Shown: positions 34,515 through 44,217 of the stretch, piece by piece
Numbering within the stretch: position 1 is the first letter of the stretch
Layout: every line of letters starts with the position of its first letter
Assembly (NCBI GenBank): GCA_002347265.1
Contig: DDYB01000028.1
Coordinates: 1 to 64,000, forward strand
Source of the DNA: Desulfobacteraceae bacterium UBA2245
GTDB taxonomy: Bacteria; Desulfobacterota; Desulfobacteria; Desulfobacterales; UBA2245
Direction of reading: 5' to 3'
Length of the DNA: 64,000 nt
Notes under the pieces: generated by a model
Database searches by the model: none
What the model was told of the DNA's origin: nothing
Seen by the model: the letters and a program-made list of their open reading frames with translations, nothing else
Position numbers and translations under genes: made by a program

Positions 34515-37160
34515 TTATTCCTCTTTGATCAGCAGCGCGACCGGAAAACGGAACAAAAGTACATCCAACGCGGTTCTGTCGCCCGGCATCGCCTCACCGG
34601 TTAGAATGTTGCGCCACCGGCCCGAAGGCAGAGAGATGGTCGTTCCTGCCCATTCGCCGTTAAGTCCCAGGATCAAACGCGACACAACGGTCATCGCATG
34701 TTTTCCTCGAAGATAAGCTACCACGTGCTCGGCCTTGGATCCACGAGCGAAGACGGGCCGATATGTCCCTTGAGGCCCGAACAGCTCCGGCCGCCGCCAG
34801 CGCAGGTGCAAAGCCTGCCGGATAAGCCAAAGTTTGGGAAGGCCTTCATCCATGCGAGACATAATTTCTTCAATGCTGAGGGAATTTATTTCGGCCAGTA
34901 AACGCTCCCGCAGCGTGTAGTCCACCGGCTGTCGATTGTCCGGGTCAACCAGGCTCAGGGCCCAAAGCTCCGTACCCTGGTAAATGTCCGGAACTCCGGG
35001 GACCGTAAGCTTGAGCAGTGTCTGGGCGAGGCCGTTGATCCGGCCGGGCAACACCAGAGGGGCTACAAATTCTTCGACATCGGCGCAAAAGTTGGCGTCA
35101 GCCATGACCGCCTCGATGTAATCATGCAATGCGTTCTCGTAAGCCGTGTCGGGCTGTGTCCAGGATGTGTATGCCTTGGCCTCGCGAACGGCCTTTCGCA
35201 TGTAGGCCGTCAATCGCGAGATATTAATGGGCCACGCTCCTACCAGGGTCTGATAGAAAAGATATGCGGTGTTGGGGTCCGGAGCGCCGCCGCGAAGATG
35301 ACGCTGGTTGCTTTCGGTCCAGCGACCGAGCGCAGCGGCCCAATTTTCCGGTATTTCGGAGAGCAAAGCGATACGGGCACGAACGTCTTCGCTGCGTTTG
35401 GTGTCATGGGTTGAGGTGGCAAGCAAGGTGTAAGGGTGATGCGCAAGCGTTTCGTCGCAGTCCCGGTGAAACTGTTCCGGTGTTAAAGGATAATGGTCAG
35501 GATCGGCCCCCACCTCATTGCAGCAGATCAGTCGGTTGAAACGGTAAAATGTCGTATCTTCGACGCCCTTGGCCATAACCGACCCCGTCAATTGCTGAAA
35601 GCGCATGGCCAATTCCCCCTCCATCGGACCGGTAATATGCAACAGCAGCAGCGCTTCCAGAAAATGCATCAGCTGTGAGTCCAGGTTGGGACGGCTCTTG
35701 ATGGCCTGCGCAACGGCTTGTGCCACATAGTGTTTGTCCGCTTCTGTGGCGATGCCCCGGTCCGCCCGAACATAAGTACGATAGACGGGAAAGCAAACCG
35801 CGATTTCGTACAACGCATCACGTAATTCGCGGCGCGTATAATCCTGGTACCGCCGATGCTGCCGGCAAATATCGGCTAAAAGGGTGGATAGCCGGTCCAA
35901 TTCGCTACTGAACAGTTCGTCGAGCACCAAGCCTTTGCAGTGACGAACCAGAGCCTGATAATCGGTCGGCTGCCCGGTGTAATGTTCGTAAATATCGGTG
36001 AGCTTGGTCAGACCCTGGGGATTGACGAACAGTCCGGCGGCGCGGTTGAGAAAGTCATAGCCCGTCGTTCCGTCAATCGACCATTGAGGCGGCAGTGATT
36101 CACCAGGCTCGAGAATCTTTTCAGCCACGATCCAGGTGTCGGGGCATGCCTCCCGAAGCCTCTGAAAATAAGCGGTTGGATCCCAGAGGCCGTCGGGATG
36201 GTCGATGCGCAGCCCGTGTACCCAGCCATCGCGCACCCAGCCGATGGCCAGGCTGTGAGTGGCGGCGAACACCTCTGCCGCTTCGACCCGTACGCCGATC
36301 AGGTCGTTGATATCGAAAAATCGTCGATATCCAAGATTACTGGCGGCGCTGCGCCAAAAAGACAGGCGGTAGTTCTGACGGGAGATCAGCGCATCGAGAG
36401 CATCCGGGTCGGAATTAATACGCCTCACCTCTTGGTCTATAGCGCCTGCCGTTTCAGGCTCATCAAGACACAGACGGGCCAAAAGCTGTTTCAGTACAGA
36501 ATAGGAACGGCTTCTATCCTGTCTGGATCTGGTTTCCATTGATGCCGGCGTTGCGGCACAACACTCCGCCAGAAAGGCGAGCAGCGCCGAGCCGCTGGAT
36601 TTGGCCGCTCGGGCCAGAATCTCGTACAGGCTGTTCATGTTCACAGGAAATTGCTGGTCATGGCACTGTATTTCAAAATTTCCCCGGCTGTGGCAAAGAC
36701 TCAATTCTCCGTTTTCAAGGACCCGCCCGTAGTGGTTGAACAGAACTGGCAGTAAGACTTTGTCGGGCAGGCATTCGCCGCGAGGTTGCCAATTTACATC
36801 GAAAAAGACTGCATAGCGGCTTGCGGGTCCGTTTTCGAGTACATCCCACCACCACGGGTTCCAACGGCCGGTAATTGCCATATGGTTGGGCACCAGGTCG
36901 ATCATTTGAAAGAGTCCGCACGATTGCAGTGCACGGCAAAAATGGCGGTGCGCTTCTTCCCCTCCGAGAGATGCATCGACCCGAGTGGGGTCGACAATGT
37001 CATAGCCGTGGGTGCTTCCCTCGGCGGCCTGCAGGTAGGGGGATGCATAAAAATGACTGATGCCCAGCGCTGCCAGATAGGGCGCCACGGCAGCAGCCTG
37101 TTTGAAATCAAAGCCGGAGCGCATTTGAATGCGGTAAGTTGCCACGCTTTCAGGATGCAT
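34515..37160 (-). CDS. treY: Malto-oligosyltrehalose synthase (GH13)
   Basis: 881 residues, normal for TreY. YRIQMRSGFDFKQAAAVAPY and LGISHFYASPYLQA begin the barrel; DLVPNHMAI, LRIDHPDGLWDP (nucleophile Asp), IVAEKILEPGE (Glu) and TSTHDTKRSEDVRAR follow. It converts the reducing-end alpha-1,4 bond of a maltodextrin into the alpha,alpha-1,1 bond of trehalose, intramolecularly. The treYZ pair makes trehalose from glycogen without phosphate intermediates. Confidence 0.94.
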   Translation of the reverse strand: MHPESVATYRIQMRSGFDFKQAAAVAPYLAALGISHFYASPYLQAAEGSTHGYDIVDPTRVDASLGGEEAHRHFCRALQSCGLFQMIDLVPNHMAITGRWNPWWWDVLENGPASRYAVFFDVNWQPRGECLPDKVLLPVLFNHYGRVLENGELSLCHSRGNFEIQCHDQQFPVNMNSLYEILARAAKSSGSALLAFLAECCAATPASMETRSRQDRSRSYSVLKQLLARLCLDEPETAGAIDQEVRRINSDPDALDALISRQNYRLSFWRSAASNLGYRRFFDINDLIGVRVEAAEVFAATHSLAIGWVRDGWVHGLRIDHPDGLWDPTAYFQRLREACPDTWIVAEKILEPGESLPPQWSIDGTTGYDFLNRAAGLFVNPQGLTKLTDIYEHYTGQPTDYQALVRHCKGLVLDELFSSELDRLSTLLADICRQHRRYQDYTRRELRDALYEIAVCFPVYRTYVRADRGIATEADKHYVAQAVAQAIKSRPNLDSQLMHFLEALLLLHITGPMEGELAMRFQQLTGSVMAKGVEDTTFYRFNRLICCNEVGADPDHYPLTPEQFHRDCDETLAHHPYTLLATSTHDTKRSEDVRARIALLSEIPENWAAALGRWTESNQRHLRGGAPDPNTAYLFYQTLVGAWPINISRLTAYMRKAVREAKAYTSWTQPDTAYENALHDYIEAVMADANFCADVEEFVAPLVLPGRINGLAQTLLKLTVPGVPDIYQGTELWALSLVDPDNRQPVDYTLRERLLAEINSLSIEEIMSRMDEGLPKLWLIRQALHLRWRRPELFGPQGTYRPVFARGSKAEHVVAYLRGKHAMTVVSRLILGLNGEWAGTTISLPSGRWRNILTGEAMPGDRTALDVLLFRFPVALLIKEE

Positions 37161-37192
37161 GTTTTGCCTTCAGCGAATGGTGTCAACGCTTG

Positions 37193-39355
37193 TTAATTGT
37201 TTCCCAATTCGTTGGCCGTTGCGGATGATCCCATCATGAAAGTCCGTTTTTGGGTGTCGCAACACTGCAGCACAGTTACGGACATCGCCGCCACTTCCAA
37301 TGTTTCTTCTGGCGCGTAGGTCCGGGTGTTCTCCAAAAACCCGTTCTGGCCGGTGTCTATAACCATTATCCAACAGGCTCCCCACTCGCTTCCCGGCAGG
37401 ATGAAGGACCGCGGTTCATGGTGGGCGTTGAAAAGGATGAAAAAGCTGTCATCGGTAACCGGATCTCGTCGAGGATAAGGGTTGGGAATGGTCTGGCCGT
37501 TGAGAAAAATGCCTATAGTATTGATTAAGCCATTGCCCCAAGCTTCCTCGGCCATTTGAGCGCCATCCGAACCGAACCAGGCGATATCCTTGACCTCGCT
37601 GCCGTGAATGCCCTTGCCCTGAAACCATCCCCGCCGCCGCAATACAGGGTGTTCCGCCCGCATTTGGATCAGTTTCCGGCAAAAGCCAAGCAGCGCCTCA
37701 TCGACATTTTCCCAGTCGTACCAGCTGATTTCGTTATCCTGACAGTACGCGTTGTTGTTGCCATGCTGGGTGCGGCCGATTTCGTCGCCACCCAGCAGCA
37801 TGGGAACTCCCTGGGAAAGAAAAAGGGTGGCAAGGAAATTTCTTTGCTGGCGAAGGCGCAGCGCAGTAATGTCCGGATCGTCTGTAGGGCCTTCGACGCC
37901 GCAGTTCCAGGAACGGTTGTGGCTTTCGCCGTCCCGGCCATCTTCACCGTTGGCCGCGTTGTGTTTTTCGTTGTAGGAAACCAGATCCTTGAGGGTGAAT
38001 CCGTCGTGAGCGGTAATGAAGTTAATGCTTGCATAAGGCAGCCGGGAGGTGTTTTCGTAAAGATCGGAACTGCCGGTGAAGCGGAAGGCGAACTCTCCCA
38101 GGGTTTGTTGCTGACCACGCCAGAAATCGCGTATGCAGTCGCGGTATTTTCCGTTCCATTCGGTCCACAGGGGTGGAAAATTGCCGACCTGATAGCCGCC
38201 CTTGGCTATGTCCCACGGTTCGGCGATCAGTTTGACTTGACTGATCACCGGGTCCTGCTGAATCAGATCGAAAAAGGCCGACAGGCGATTCACATCATGC
38301 AGTTCCCGCGCCAGGGTCGACGCAAGGTCAAAGCGAAAACCGTCCACGTGCATCTCCAACACCCAGTAGCGCAACGAGTCCATCAGCAGTTGCAATACGT
38401 GCGGATGGCGCATGTTCAGGCTGTTGCCGCAACCGGTATAATCCATGTAGTACCGGGGGTCATCGGCCAACCGGTAATAGCAGGCGTTGTCGATGCCCTT
38501 GAAGCAGAGCATCGGTCCGAGGTGGTTGCCTTCACCGGTATGGTTATATACTACATCCAGGATCACCTCGATGTCGGCTTGGTGCAGGGTCTTGATCATC
38601 TGTTTGAATTCCGCCACGACAGCGCCGGGGCGTTTGTCAAAGGCGTATTCGTTGTGGGGAGTGAAATATCCGATGGAGTTGTACCCCCAGTAGTTGCGCA
38701 ACCCCCTGACCACCAAATGCTGATCGTGGATAAAATGGTGCACCGGCATAAGCTCCACAGCCGTGATACCCAGTTGCTTGAGATAGTCAACGGCTACGGG
38801 GTGGGCCAGGCCAGCATAGGTGCCGCGGATTTCAGGCGGAATGTCCGGGTCCCGGGCCGTGAATCCTTTGACATGGGTTTCGTAAATAATCGTTTCATGC
38901 CAGGGAACTTGCAGTCGACGGTCTCCATCCCAGTCAAAATAGGGCTGGTGAACTACGCAACGCGGCACGAAGGGTGCGCTGTCGGTGTCGTTGCGCGTAT
39001 CGGGATTTTCGCCAAAACGGTAGGGAAAAACCCCTTCATCCCATTCGATCTGCCCCTCGATAGCCTTGGTGTAGGGATCGATCAGCAGCTTGGCGGGGTT
39101 GCATCTGTGGCCTTTGGACGGGTCCCATGGGCCATGAACGCGATACCCGTAACGCTGGCCTGGTTCGACCTTGGGCAGGTAAGCATGCCAGCAGTAGCCG
39201 GTCACCTCGGGCATGGCAATACGTGTCTGGTTTCCGTTTTCATCGAACAGACAGAGCTCTACGCCTTCGGCGATTTCCGAGAAGATGGAAAAATTGGTAC
39301 CGTAGCCGTCATAAACGGCGCCGAGAGGATAAGGATTGCCCGGAAAAATTTTCAC
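37193..39355 (-). CDS. glgX: Glycogen debranching enzyme GlgX (isoamylase type)
   Basis: 720 residues from the GTG at 39355 (VKIFPGNPYPLGAVYDGYGTN), the usual GlgX beginning; GGAG lies about 10 bases before. The open frame reaches 39454, but that stretch contains the promoter and palindrome, so the longer form is rejected. Motifs: N-terminal CBM48 domain, VVYNHTGEGNH, DGFRFDLASTL (nucleophile), LIAEPWDIAKGGYQ (Glu), and FITAHDGFTLKDLVSYN. It removes alpha-1,6 branches left after phosphorylase action and supplies linear chains to TreY and MalQ. First gene of the cluster. Confidence 0.93.
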   Translation of the reverse strand: MKIFPGNPYPLGAVYDGYGTNFSIFSEIAEGVELCLFDENGNQTRIAMPEVTGYCWHAYLPKVEPGQRYGYRVHGPWDPSKGHRCNPAKLLIDPYTKAIEGQIEWDEGVFPYRFGENPDTRNDTDSAPFVPRCVVHQPYFDWDGDRRLQVPWHETIIYETHVKGFTARDPDIPPEIRGTYAGLAHPVAVDYLKQLGITAVELMPVHHFIHDQHLVVRGLRNYWGYNSIGYFTPHNEYAFDKRPGAVVAEFKQMIKTLHQADIEVILDVVYNHTGEGNHLGPMLCFKGIDNACYYRLADDPRYYMDYTGCGNSLNMRHPHVLQLLMDSLRYWVLEMHVDGFRFDLASTLARELHDVNRLSAFFDLIQQDPVISQVKLIAEPWDIAKGGYQVGNFPPLWTEWNGKYRDCIRDFWRGQQQTLGEFAFRFTGSSDLYENTSRLPYASINFITAHDGFTLKDLVSYNEKHNAANGEDGRDGESHNRSWNCGVEGPTDDPDITALRLRQQRNFLATLFLSQGVPMLLGGDEIGRTQHGNNNAYCQDNEISWYDWENVDEALLGFCRKLIQMRAEHPVLRRRGWFQGKGIHGSEVKDIAWFGSDGAQMAEEAWGNGLINTIGIFLNGQTIPNPYPRRDPVTDDSFFILFNAHHEPRSFILPGSEWGACWIMVIDTGQNGFLENTRTYAPEETLEVAAMSVTVLQCCDTQKRTFMMGSSATANELGNN

Positions 39356-39420
39356 GACTGGCTTCTCCGAAATCGGATATCGGTGCAAACGTGTCTGAAA
39401 AGCGCTGGAAGGATTATAAG

Positions 39421-39443
39421 ATCTATAAAAAAATTTTATAGAT
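39421..39443. promoter_or_regulatory. Perfect 10+3+10 palindrome over the -10 of glgX
   Basis: ATCTATAAAA-AAA-TTTTATAGAT, no mismatch, centred at 39432. It covers the -10 hexamer (39433-39438) and the likely start point, the standard place for a repressor site. The binding protein is unknown and no regulator gene lies nearby. Confidence 0.65.
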
Positions 39444-39461
39444 AACCCGTACAATTGTCAA
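39433..39461 (-). promoter_or_regulatory. Promoter of the glycogen/trehalose cluster
   Basis: Minus-strand TTGACA (39461-39456), exactly 17 bp, then TAAAAT (39438-39433). This is the best sigma-70 match in the window, about 80 bp before the GTG of glgX. Confidence 0.75.
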
Positions 39462-39462
39462 T

Positions 39463-39910
39463 GTGTTTACCCCCTATCACCGAGGTCGAGAACCCTTTTC
39501 GACATTATGAGGCGGACCGCAATCGGACTTCAGTTTTTATTAAAAGGTTTCTTGCCCGGTGGTCATTCAAGAACATTGCTGAGGTCCATGATGTCAGCAA
39601 TGATTCGTCCGGAAGCTCTATTCTGCCTTGGACAAAATGACAGGGGAAGAAAAAAGGGGACAGACGTTGCCACGCAAAAACGGCATCTTGAAGACACCGC
39701 GATCAGGCCAACGCCAAACAGCGGGTGAAATATGCAACCAAGATGAAAGCAAACAGAAAAAGTTGATTTGAAAAAAGCCAGATCTATCCGTGCGTTTTGA
39801 GGTTCTCAGGAAGCGCCATTCCGGGCATCCCGAACGGCGGACCATTGGAGAGCCAAATGACCATTTTTAGCCGTTGGGGATGCAGTTGGACTTCACAATT
39901 TTTATCCGAT
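39463..39910. other. Gene-poor stretch upstream of glgX
   Basis: About 450 bp with no credible gene. The word AAAAGGGGACAGACG near 39652 resembles sequence often found upstream of REP-type Y1 transposase genes, followed by a short lysine-rich open stretch, so a decayed insertion is possible. Not firm enough to name. Confidence 0.35.
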
Positions 39911-39944
39911 AAAAAAGGGCTTGGATTTTTACATCCAGGCCCTT
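39911..39944 (-). terminator. Terminator after the initiator tRNA
   Basis: Minus-strand stem AAGGGCCTGGAT / ATCCAAGCCCTT with one G-T wobble, then six T. Confidence 0.8.
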
Positions 39945-39955
39945 GATTTTATGAG

Positions 39956-40032
<77 letters not shown>

Positions 40033-40071
40033 TCAACGTGATGCCATCTATAGAAGATAACGCCGGGGTTG

Positions 40072-40446
40072 TCAAGGGCTTTGTTCTGAAGCCGGCAGGC
40101 TCCGAATGCGACGGCAAAGTTCGTCCCTTTGCGCCTGGGTTTCGGTCCGCACGAAAAGGGTCTTGTTTCTTCCGGTCAGGCCGGCTGTGATTTCCAGGCT
40201 GGATTTGGCAACCCCGAGGAGCTTGGCCAGGTATTCGATGCACATCTTGTTGGCGGCGCCATCCACGGGCGGGGCCTTGAGCTTGACCTTCAGGGCGTCC
40301 TGATGGAGTCCGGAGATCATGTTCCTGGAGGATCGGGGCTGGACGAACACCTTGAAGCAAAGGCCTTCGGAAGTCTGCTGAACGCCGATCATGGCCGGGG
40401 CTGTTGCCGGCGATTTCGGATCTGATGGGTGATTTCCGGTTTTCAT
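40072..40446 (-). CDS. DUF167 family protein (YggU-like)
   Basis: 124 residues. The family core VFVQPRSSRNMISGLHQDALKVKLKAPPVDGAANK is at about 35-70 and TGRNKTLFV near 98. The fold is known, the function is not. It overlaps the preceding thioesterase gene by 4 bases. Last protein gene before initiator tRNA. Confidence 0.88.
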   Translation of the reverse strand: MKTGNHPSDPKSPATAPAMIGVQQTSEGLCFKVFVQPRSSRNMISGLHQDALKVKLKAPPVDGAANKMCIEYLAKLLGVAKSSLEITAGLTGRNKTLFVRTETQAQRDELCRRIRSLPASEQSP

Positions 40447-40841
40447 GATCCAATCAGCCAGGCCACATAATCCGGCGGGCGGACCACTCTGCCCTCGGAA
40501 TTGACAAAGGCGTGTTTAGTGTATCCCTTGGCGATCAGCACATTGCCGTCTTCTTTGAATATCTGATAGTCGAACTTGAGTCCCGCCCGGATTTTCGGAT
40601 CAATCCGGGTGTCAATTTCCAGCAGGTCATCGTAGCGGGCCGGGGAGACAAACTTGCAGAAGGTCTCGGACACCGGAAGGTGAAGTCCCCGGCCTTCGAT
40701 TCCACGGTAGGGAAGTCCCAGGTCGCGGAAAAATTCGTTGCGCCCGATTTCAAACAACCGCAGATAATTGGAATTGTAAACCACGCCCATGGCGTCGGTA
40801 TCTCCGTAAATAACCCGGTATGTGGTGCGGTGGATTTTCAT
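40443..40841 (-). CDS. Hotdog-fold acyl-CoA thioesterase (YbgC/4HBT type)
   Basis: 132 residues. The active-site Asp lies in RVIYGDTDAMGVVYNSNYLRLFEIGRNE (the YxDTDxxGxVYxxxYL signature, about residues 9-28). Single hotdog domain hydrolysing acyl-CoA thioesters; substrate unknown. It sits between thrH and the yggU-like gene, 8 bp and -4 bp away, so is cotranscribed with amino-acid genes for no evident reason. Confidence 0.88.
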   Translation of the reverse strand: MKIHRTTYRVIYGDTDAMGVVYNSNYLRLFEIGRNEFFRDLGLPYRGIEGRGLHLPVSETFCKFVSPARYDDLLEIDTRIDPKIRAGLKFDYQIFKEDGNVLIAKGYTKHAFVNSEGRVVRPPDYVAWLIGS

Positions 40842-40849
40842 GAGTCGCC

Positions 40850-41455
40850 TCAGCAGCCGAGCGCCTGCTCGACCAGCGGTCGAAGTTCCTGATAATCGTG
40901 GACGACCGGAAACTGCGGAAATTCCCTGATCACGTTTTCCGGTGGCCGGAACAGGATGCCCGTGTCGGCAGCCTGAAGCATGTTGGTGTCGTTGTAGGAA
41001 TCTCCCATGGCAATGACCTTGTAGTTCAGGCCCTTGAGAGCGATCACGGTGTGGCGCTTGCTGTCGGCCTGACGAAGACGGTACCCGGCAACGGAGCGGT
41101 CCTGGCCGATGATCAGCTCATGGCAGAACAGAGTGGGCCAACCGAGTTTTTTCATCAGCGGGCCGGCAAACTGCACAAAGGTATCCGAAACGACAATCAG
41201 CTGTGTGATCGACCGAAGCCAGTCGAGAAACTCCCTGGCTCCTTCCAGGGGTTCCATGCCGGCGATCACGTCTGTGATATCGTCTATTTTGAGGCCGTTT
41301 TCCTTCAGAATGGCCAGCCGGCGCTTCATCAGAACATCATAATCCGAAATGTCCCGGGTGGTCAGCCGGAGCTCCTTGATGCCCGTGCGTTCGGCCACAT
41401 TGATCCATATTTCCGGTACAAAGACGCCTTCCAGGTCCGAACAGACAATATGCAT
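40850..41455 (-). CDS. thrH: ThrH: phosphoserine phosphatase / homoserine phosphotransferase
   Basis: 201-residue HAD protein. It starts CSDLEGVFVPEIWINVAERTGI; the DLEG nucleophile variant (DxE instead of DxD) and PEIW are characteristic of ThrH. VVSDTF (motif II), the Lys in DSKRHTVIALK and MGDSYNDTNML (motif III/IV) follow. ThrH dephosphorylates phosphoserine and can pass the phosphate to homoserine. Its place directly after hom suggests it serves threonine synthesis in place of a GHMP homoserine kinase (inference). Confidence 0.9.
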   Translation of the reverse strand: MHIVCSDLEGVFVPEIWINVAERTGIKELRLTTRDISDYDVLMKRRLAILKENGLKIDDITDVIAGMEPLEGAREFLDWLRSITQLIVVSDTFVQFAGPLMKKLGWPTLFCHELIIGQDRSVAGYRLRQADSKRHTVIALKGLNYKVIAMGDSYNDTNMLQAADTGILFRPPENVIREFPQFPVVHDYQELRPLVEQALGC

Positions 41456-41553
41456 AAGATTCCTCGAAATGATCGATAAAAATTGGCCATGAAGATCTTA
41501 AGAGCATCAAAGACGATACAGCTTCAAACTTTTTCTTCACGGCGAAAGAAGCA

Positions 41554-42870
41554 TCACGCTTCTGAGTTGGTTTCCTCGATTCGAATCAGCATGGGCTCGT
41601 CGGTGACCACGTCCAGCCTTTGAATTTCGGCCATGGCCTGACGCACGCCGGATTCCCTGGCCTGATGCGTCAGCATGACGATGGGAACCGAGCCGTTGGA
41701 TTTCCGGCCCTTCTGATGCACCGACTGAATGCTGATGCCCTGGCCGCCCAGAATGCCGGCGATTTTGGACAGAACCCCCGGGCTGTCCATGGCGGCGAAC
41801 CGGAAGTAATAATTCGTTTCGAGCTCGTCGATGGGCATGATCGGGATTTGTCGGATCTGATCCGGCTGACAGCAAAGCAGGGGAATTCTGCCGATGGAGC
41901 CGTGAATGAGATTCCGGGCGATGTCCACGATGTCACCGACCACGGCGCTTCCCGTGGGCATCATGCCGGCCCCGTGGCCGTAAAGCAGAATGTTTCCCAC
42001 AGCGTCTCCGGAAACCGTGACGGCATTGAGCGAGCCGTTGACGTTTGAAAGAAGGTTGCCGCTGGGAATCATCGTCGGATGAACCCGGGCTTCTATCCGG
42101 TCCCCTTTTTTCTTTCCGATGGCCAGAAGTTTGATTGTATAGCCGAACTCCCGTGCAAAGGCGATGTCCATCGGTGTGATGCGGGAGATGCCTTCGATGT
42201 ATATATCGTCATAGTTGATTTTGATGCCGTAGGCCAGGCTGACGATGATGGCCAGCTTGTGAGCCGTATCCATGCCTTCGATATCCAGGGTGGGATCGGC
42301 TTCGGCGTAGCCCCTGGCCTGGGCGTCGGCCAGGGCCGACTTGAAATCCGTGCCTTCACGGGTGATCTTGGACAGGATGTAATTGCAGGTGCCGTTGAGA
42401 ATGCCGATCATGGAATGAATGCGATTGCCGACCAGAGATTCCCGCAATGTCTTGATGATCGGCATGCATCCGCCCACGCTGGCTTCATAAGCAAGATCCA
42501 CGCCTTTTTTCATGGCCGCTTCGAACAGGGCGTTGCCGTGATGGGCCAGCAGGGCCTTATTGGCCGTGACCACCTGCTTGCCGTTTTCGATGGCCCGAAG
42601 AATCAGTTTCCGGGCAATGCCCTGGCCTCCGATCATTTCCACGACGATATCGATATCCGGATCATCGACCACCTGAAAGGCATCCGGAATAAAGACGCCC
42701 TTGCCGAATGCGATGCTCCGGCCGGCCCGGGGATCCGAATCCGCCACATATTTCAGATTCAGAACGGCGCCCAGGCGGGATTGAATCAGCTCCCGGTTGT
42801 GGATCAGTATCCTGGCCACTCCGGACCCGACGGTTCCGCAACCCAGCAGACCGACGTTGACTTGCTTCAT
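41554..42870 (-). CDS. hom: Homoserine dehydrogenase
   Basis: 438 residues. NAD(P)-binding VNVGLLGCGTVGSGVARIL (1-22), catalytic region NGTCNYILSKI and YAEADPTLDIEGMDTAHKLAI (about 160-210), and a C-terminal ACT domain (about 350-430, NYYFRFAAMDSPGVLSKIAGIL), usual for threonine feedback control. It reduces aspartate semialdehyde to homoserine. 21 bp after the aminotransferase gene. Confidence 0.95.
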   Translation of the reverse strand: MKQVNVGLLGCGTVGSGVARILIHNRELIQSRLGAVLNLKYVADSDPRAGRSIAFGKGVFIPDAFQVVDDPDIDIVVEMIGGQGIARKLILRAIENGKQVVTANKALLAHHGNALFEAAMKKGVDLAYEASVGGCMPIIKTLRESLVGNRIHSMIGILNGTCNYILSKITREGTDFKSALADAQARGYAEADPTLDIEGMDTAHKLAIIVSLAYGIKINYDDIYIEGISRITPMDIAFAREFGYTIKLLAIGKKKGDRIEARVHPTMIPSGNLLSNVNGSLNAVTVSGDAVGNILLYGHGAGMMPTGSAVVGDIVDIARNLIHGSIGRIPLLCCQPDQIRQIPIMPIDELETNYYFRFAAMDSPGVLSKIAGILGGQGISIQSVHQKGRKSNGSVPIVMLTHQARESGVRQAMAEIQRLDVVTDEPMLIRIEETNSEA

Positions 42871-42891
42871 AGATGCAGACTCCTTGTTCTG

Positions 42892-44061
42892 TTACGGCAT
42901 GATCTTTCGAATGCCCCGGACGGCCTGATTGATCCGCATGGGATTTTCGATAAGGGCGAACCGGACATATTCGTCTCCGTATTCTCCGAAACCCAGACCC
43001 GGCGAGACGGCCACTTCTCCTTCCCGGATCAGCAGCTTGGCAAACTCCACCGATCCCATCCGGATAAAGGGTTCGGGAATTTTGGCCCAGACGAACATGG
43101 TTCCCCGGGGGCTGGGAACCTCCCAGCCGATGCGGTTGAGCCCGGAGATGAGGGCGTCGCGTCGGGTCTGGTAGGTGTCCCGTATCTGCGCGACGCAATC
43201 CTGAGGACCGTTCAGGGCGATGATGGAGGCTATTTGAATGGGCTGAAACGCTCCGTAGTCCAGATAACTCTTGATTCTGCGCAAGGCGGCGACCATTTCC
43301 GGATTGCCGACGCAAAAGCCCACGCGCCAGCCGGCCATGCTGTAGCTCTTTGAAAGTGAAAAAAACTCCACACCCACGCCCTTGGCGCCTTTGGCCTGAA
43401 GGAAGCTCGGCGCACGGTAACCGTCAAAGGCCAGGTCCGCATAGGCAAAATCGTGAATCACCATGATATCGTGAGCCTTGGCATAGTCCACGATCTTTTC
43501 GAAAAAATCCAGTTCCACCACCTCGGTGGTCGGATTGTGCGGATAACTGATGATCAGAATCTTGGGCTTGGGCCAGGTCTGGCGCGTGGCGCTGATCAGG
43601 TTTTCAAAGAAATCCTGATCCGGCCCGAGCGGAATGCCCCGGACGTCGCCGCCGGCGATGATGGCCGAATAAGGATGAATCGGATATGTCGGCGTGGGGG
43701 TGAACACCACGTCTCCGGGGCGGATGGTGACCAGAATCAGGTGAGACAGGCCCTCCTTGACCCCCATGGTGACAATGGCCTCCTGGTCCGGATCCAGATC
43801 CACATCGAAACGCCGCTTGTACCAGTCGACAATCGCCCGCCTGAGCCGGGTGATTCCCATGGAAGCCGAGTACCGGTGATTGTGGGGCTTGCGGGATGCC
43901 TCCACCAGTTTTTCCACGATATGCTCGGGCGCGGGCAGGTCCGGATTGCCCATTCCAAGGTCGATGATATCTTTTCCGGCGTGCCGGGCCTCCATTTTGA
44001 TCTGGTTGACCGTCGCAAAAACATAGGGGGGCAGCCGGTCCAGTCTTGCAAATTTCGTCAT
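42892..44061 (-). CDS. Class I aminotransferase, AlaC-like
   Basis: 389-residue PLP fold-type I enzyme. [19 protein letters not shown] near the N-terminus, [24 protein letters not shown], and the PLP lysine in [17 protein letters not shown] (about 240). It resembles AlaC/YfbQ-type alanine or methionine-pathway aminotransferases; the exact substrate is not certain. It leads the operon with hom and thrH, which hints at aspartate-family amino acids. The region between it and purM is a divergent promoter area. Confidence 0.85.
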   Translation of the reverse strand: MTKFARLDRLPPYVFATVNQIKMEARHAGKDIIDLGMGNPDLPAPEHIVEKLVEASRKPHNHRYSASMGITRLRRAIVDWYKRRFDVDLDPDQEAIVTMGVKEGLSHLILVTIRPGDVVFTPTPTYPIHPYSAIIAGGDVRGIPLGPDQDFFENLISATRQTWPKPKILIISYPHNPTTEVVELDFFEKIVDYAKAHDIMVIHDFAYADLAFDGYRAPSFLQAKGAKGVGVEFFSLSKSYSMAGWRVGFCVGNPEMVAALRRIKSYLDYGAFQPIQIASIIALNGPQDCVAQIRDTYQTRRDALISGLNRIGWEVPSPRGTMFVWAKIPEPFIRMGSVEFAKLLIREGEVAVSPGLGFGEYGDEYVRFALIENPMRINQAVRGIRKIMP

Positions 44062-44145
44062 GCTTCCAGCCTCTTGATGGGATCAACATTCAATTTTACC
44101 CAGTCTCTGTACAACACGGCGGGGGTTATGTCAAAAAAAATTCTT

Positions 44146-44174
44146 TTGACTTTTCGTCCGAATCAGTTTAATTT
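44146..44174 (+). promoter_or_regulatory. Promoter of purM
   Basis: TTGACT (44146-44151), a 17 bp spacer and TAATTT (44169-44174), 43 bp before the ATG. I see no PurR-like palindrome. Confidence 0.55.
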
Positions 44175-44217
44175 TCCTACACATTTTTGAATACTTGAGA
44201 TTCGCTAGGAGCTGAAT

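Noticed and set aside
37556..39445. 629-codon plus-strand frame opposite glgX
   Set aside because: Antisense shadow of a strong GH13 gene; no ribosome site.
39463..39910. Possible REP/Y1 transposase remnant near GGGGACAGACG
   Set aside because: Only a short flank-like word and a lysine-rich stretch; no transposase motif such as HUH or Tyr helix.
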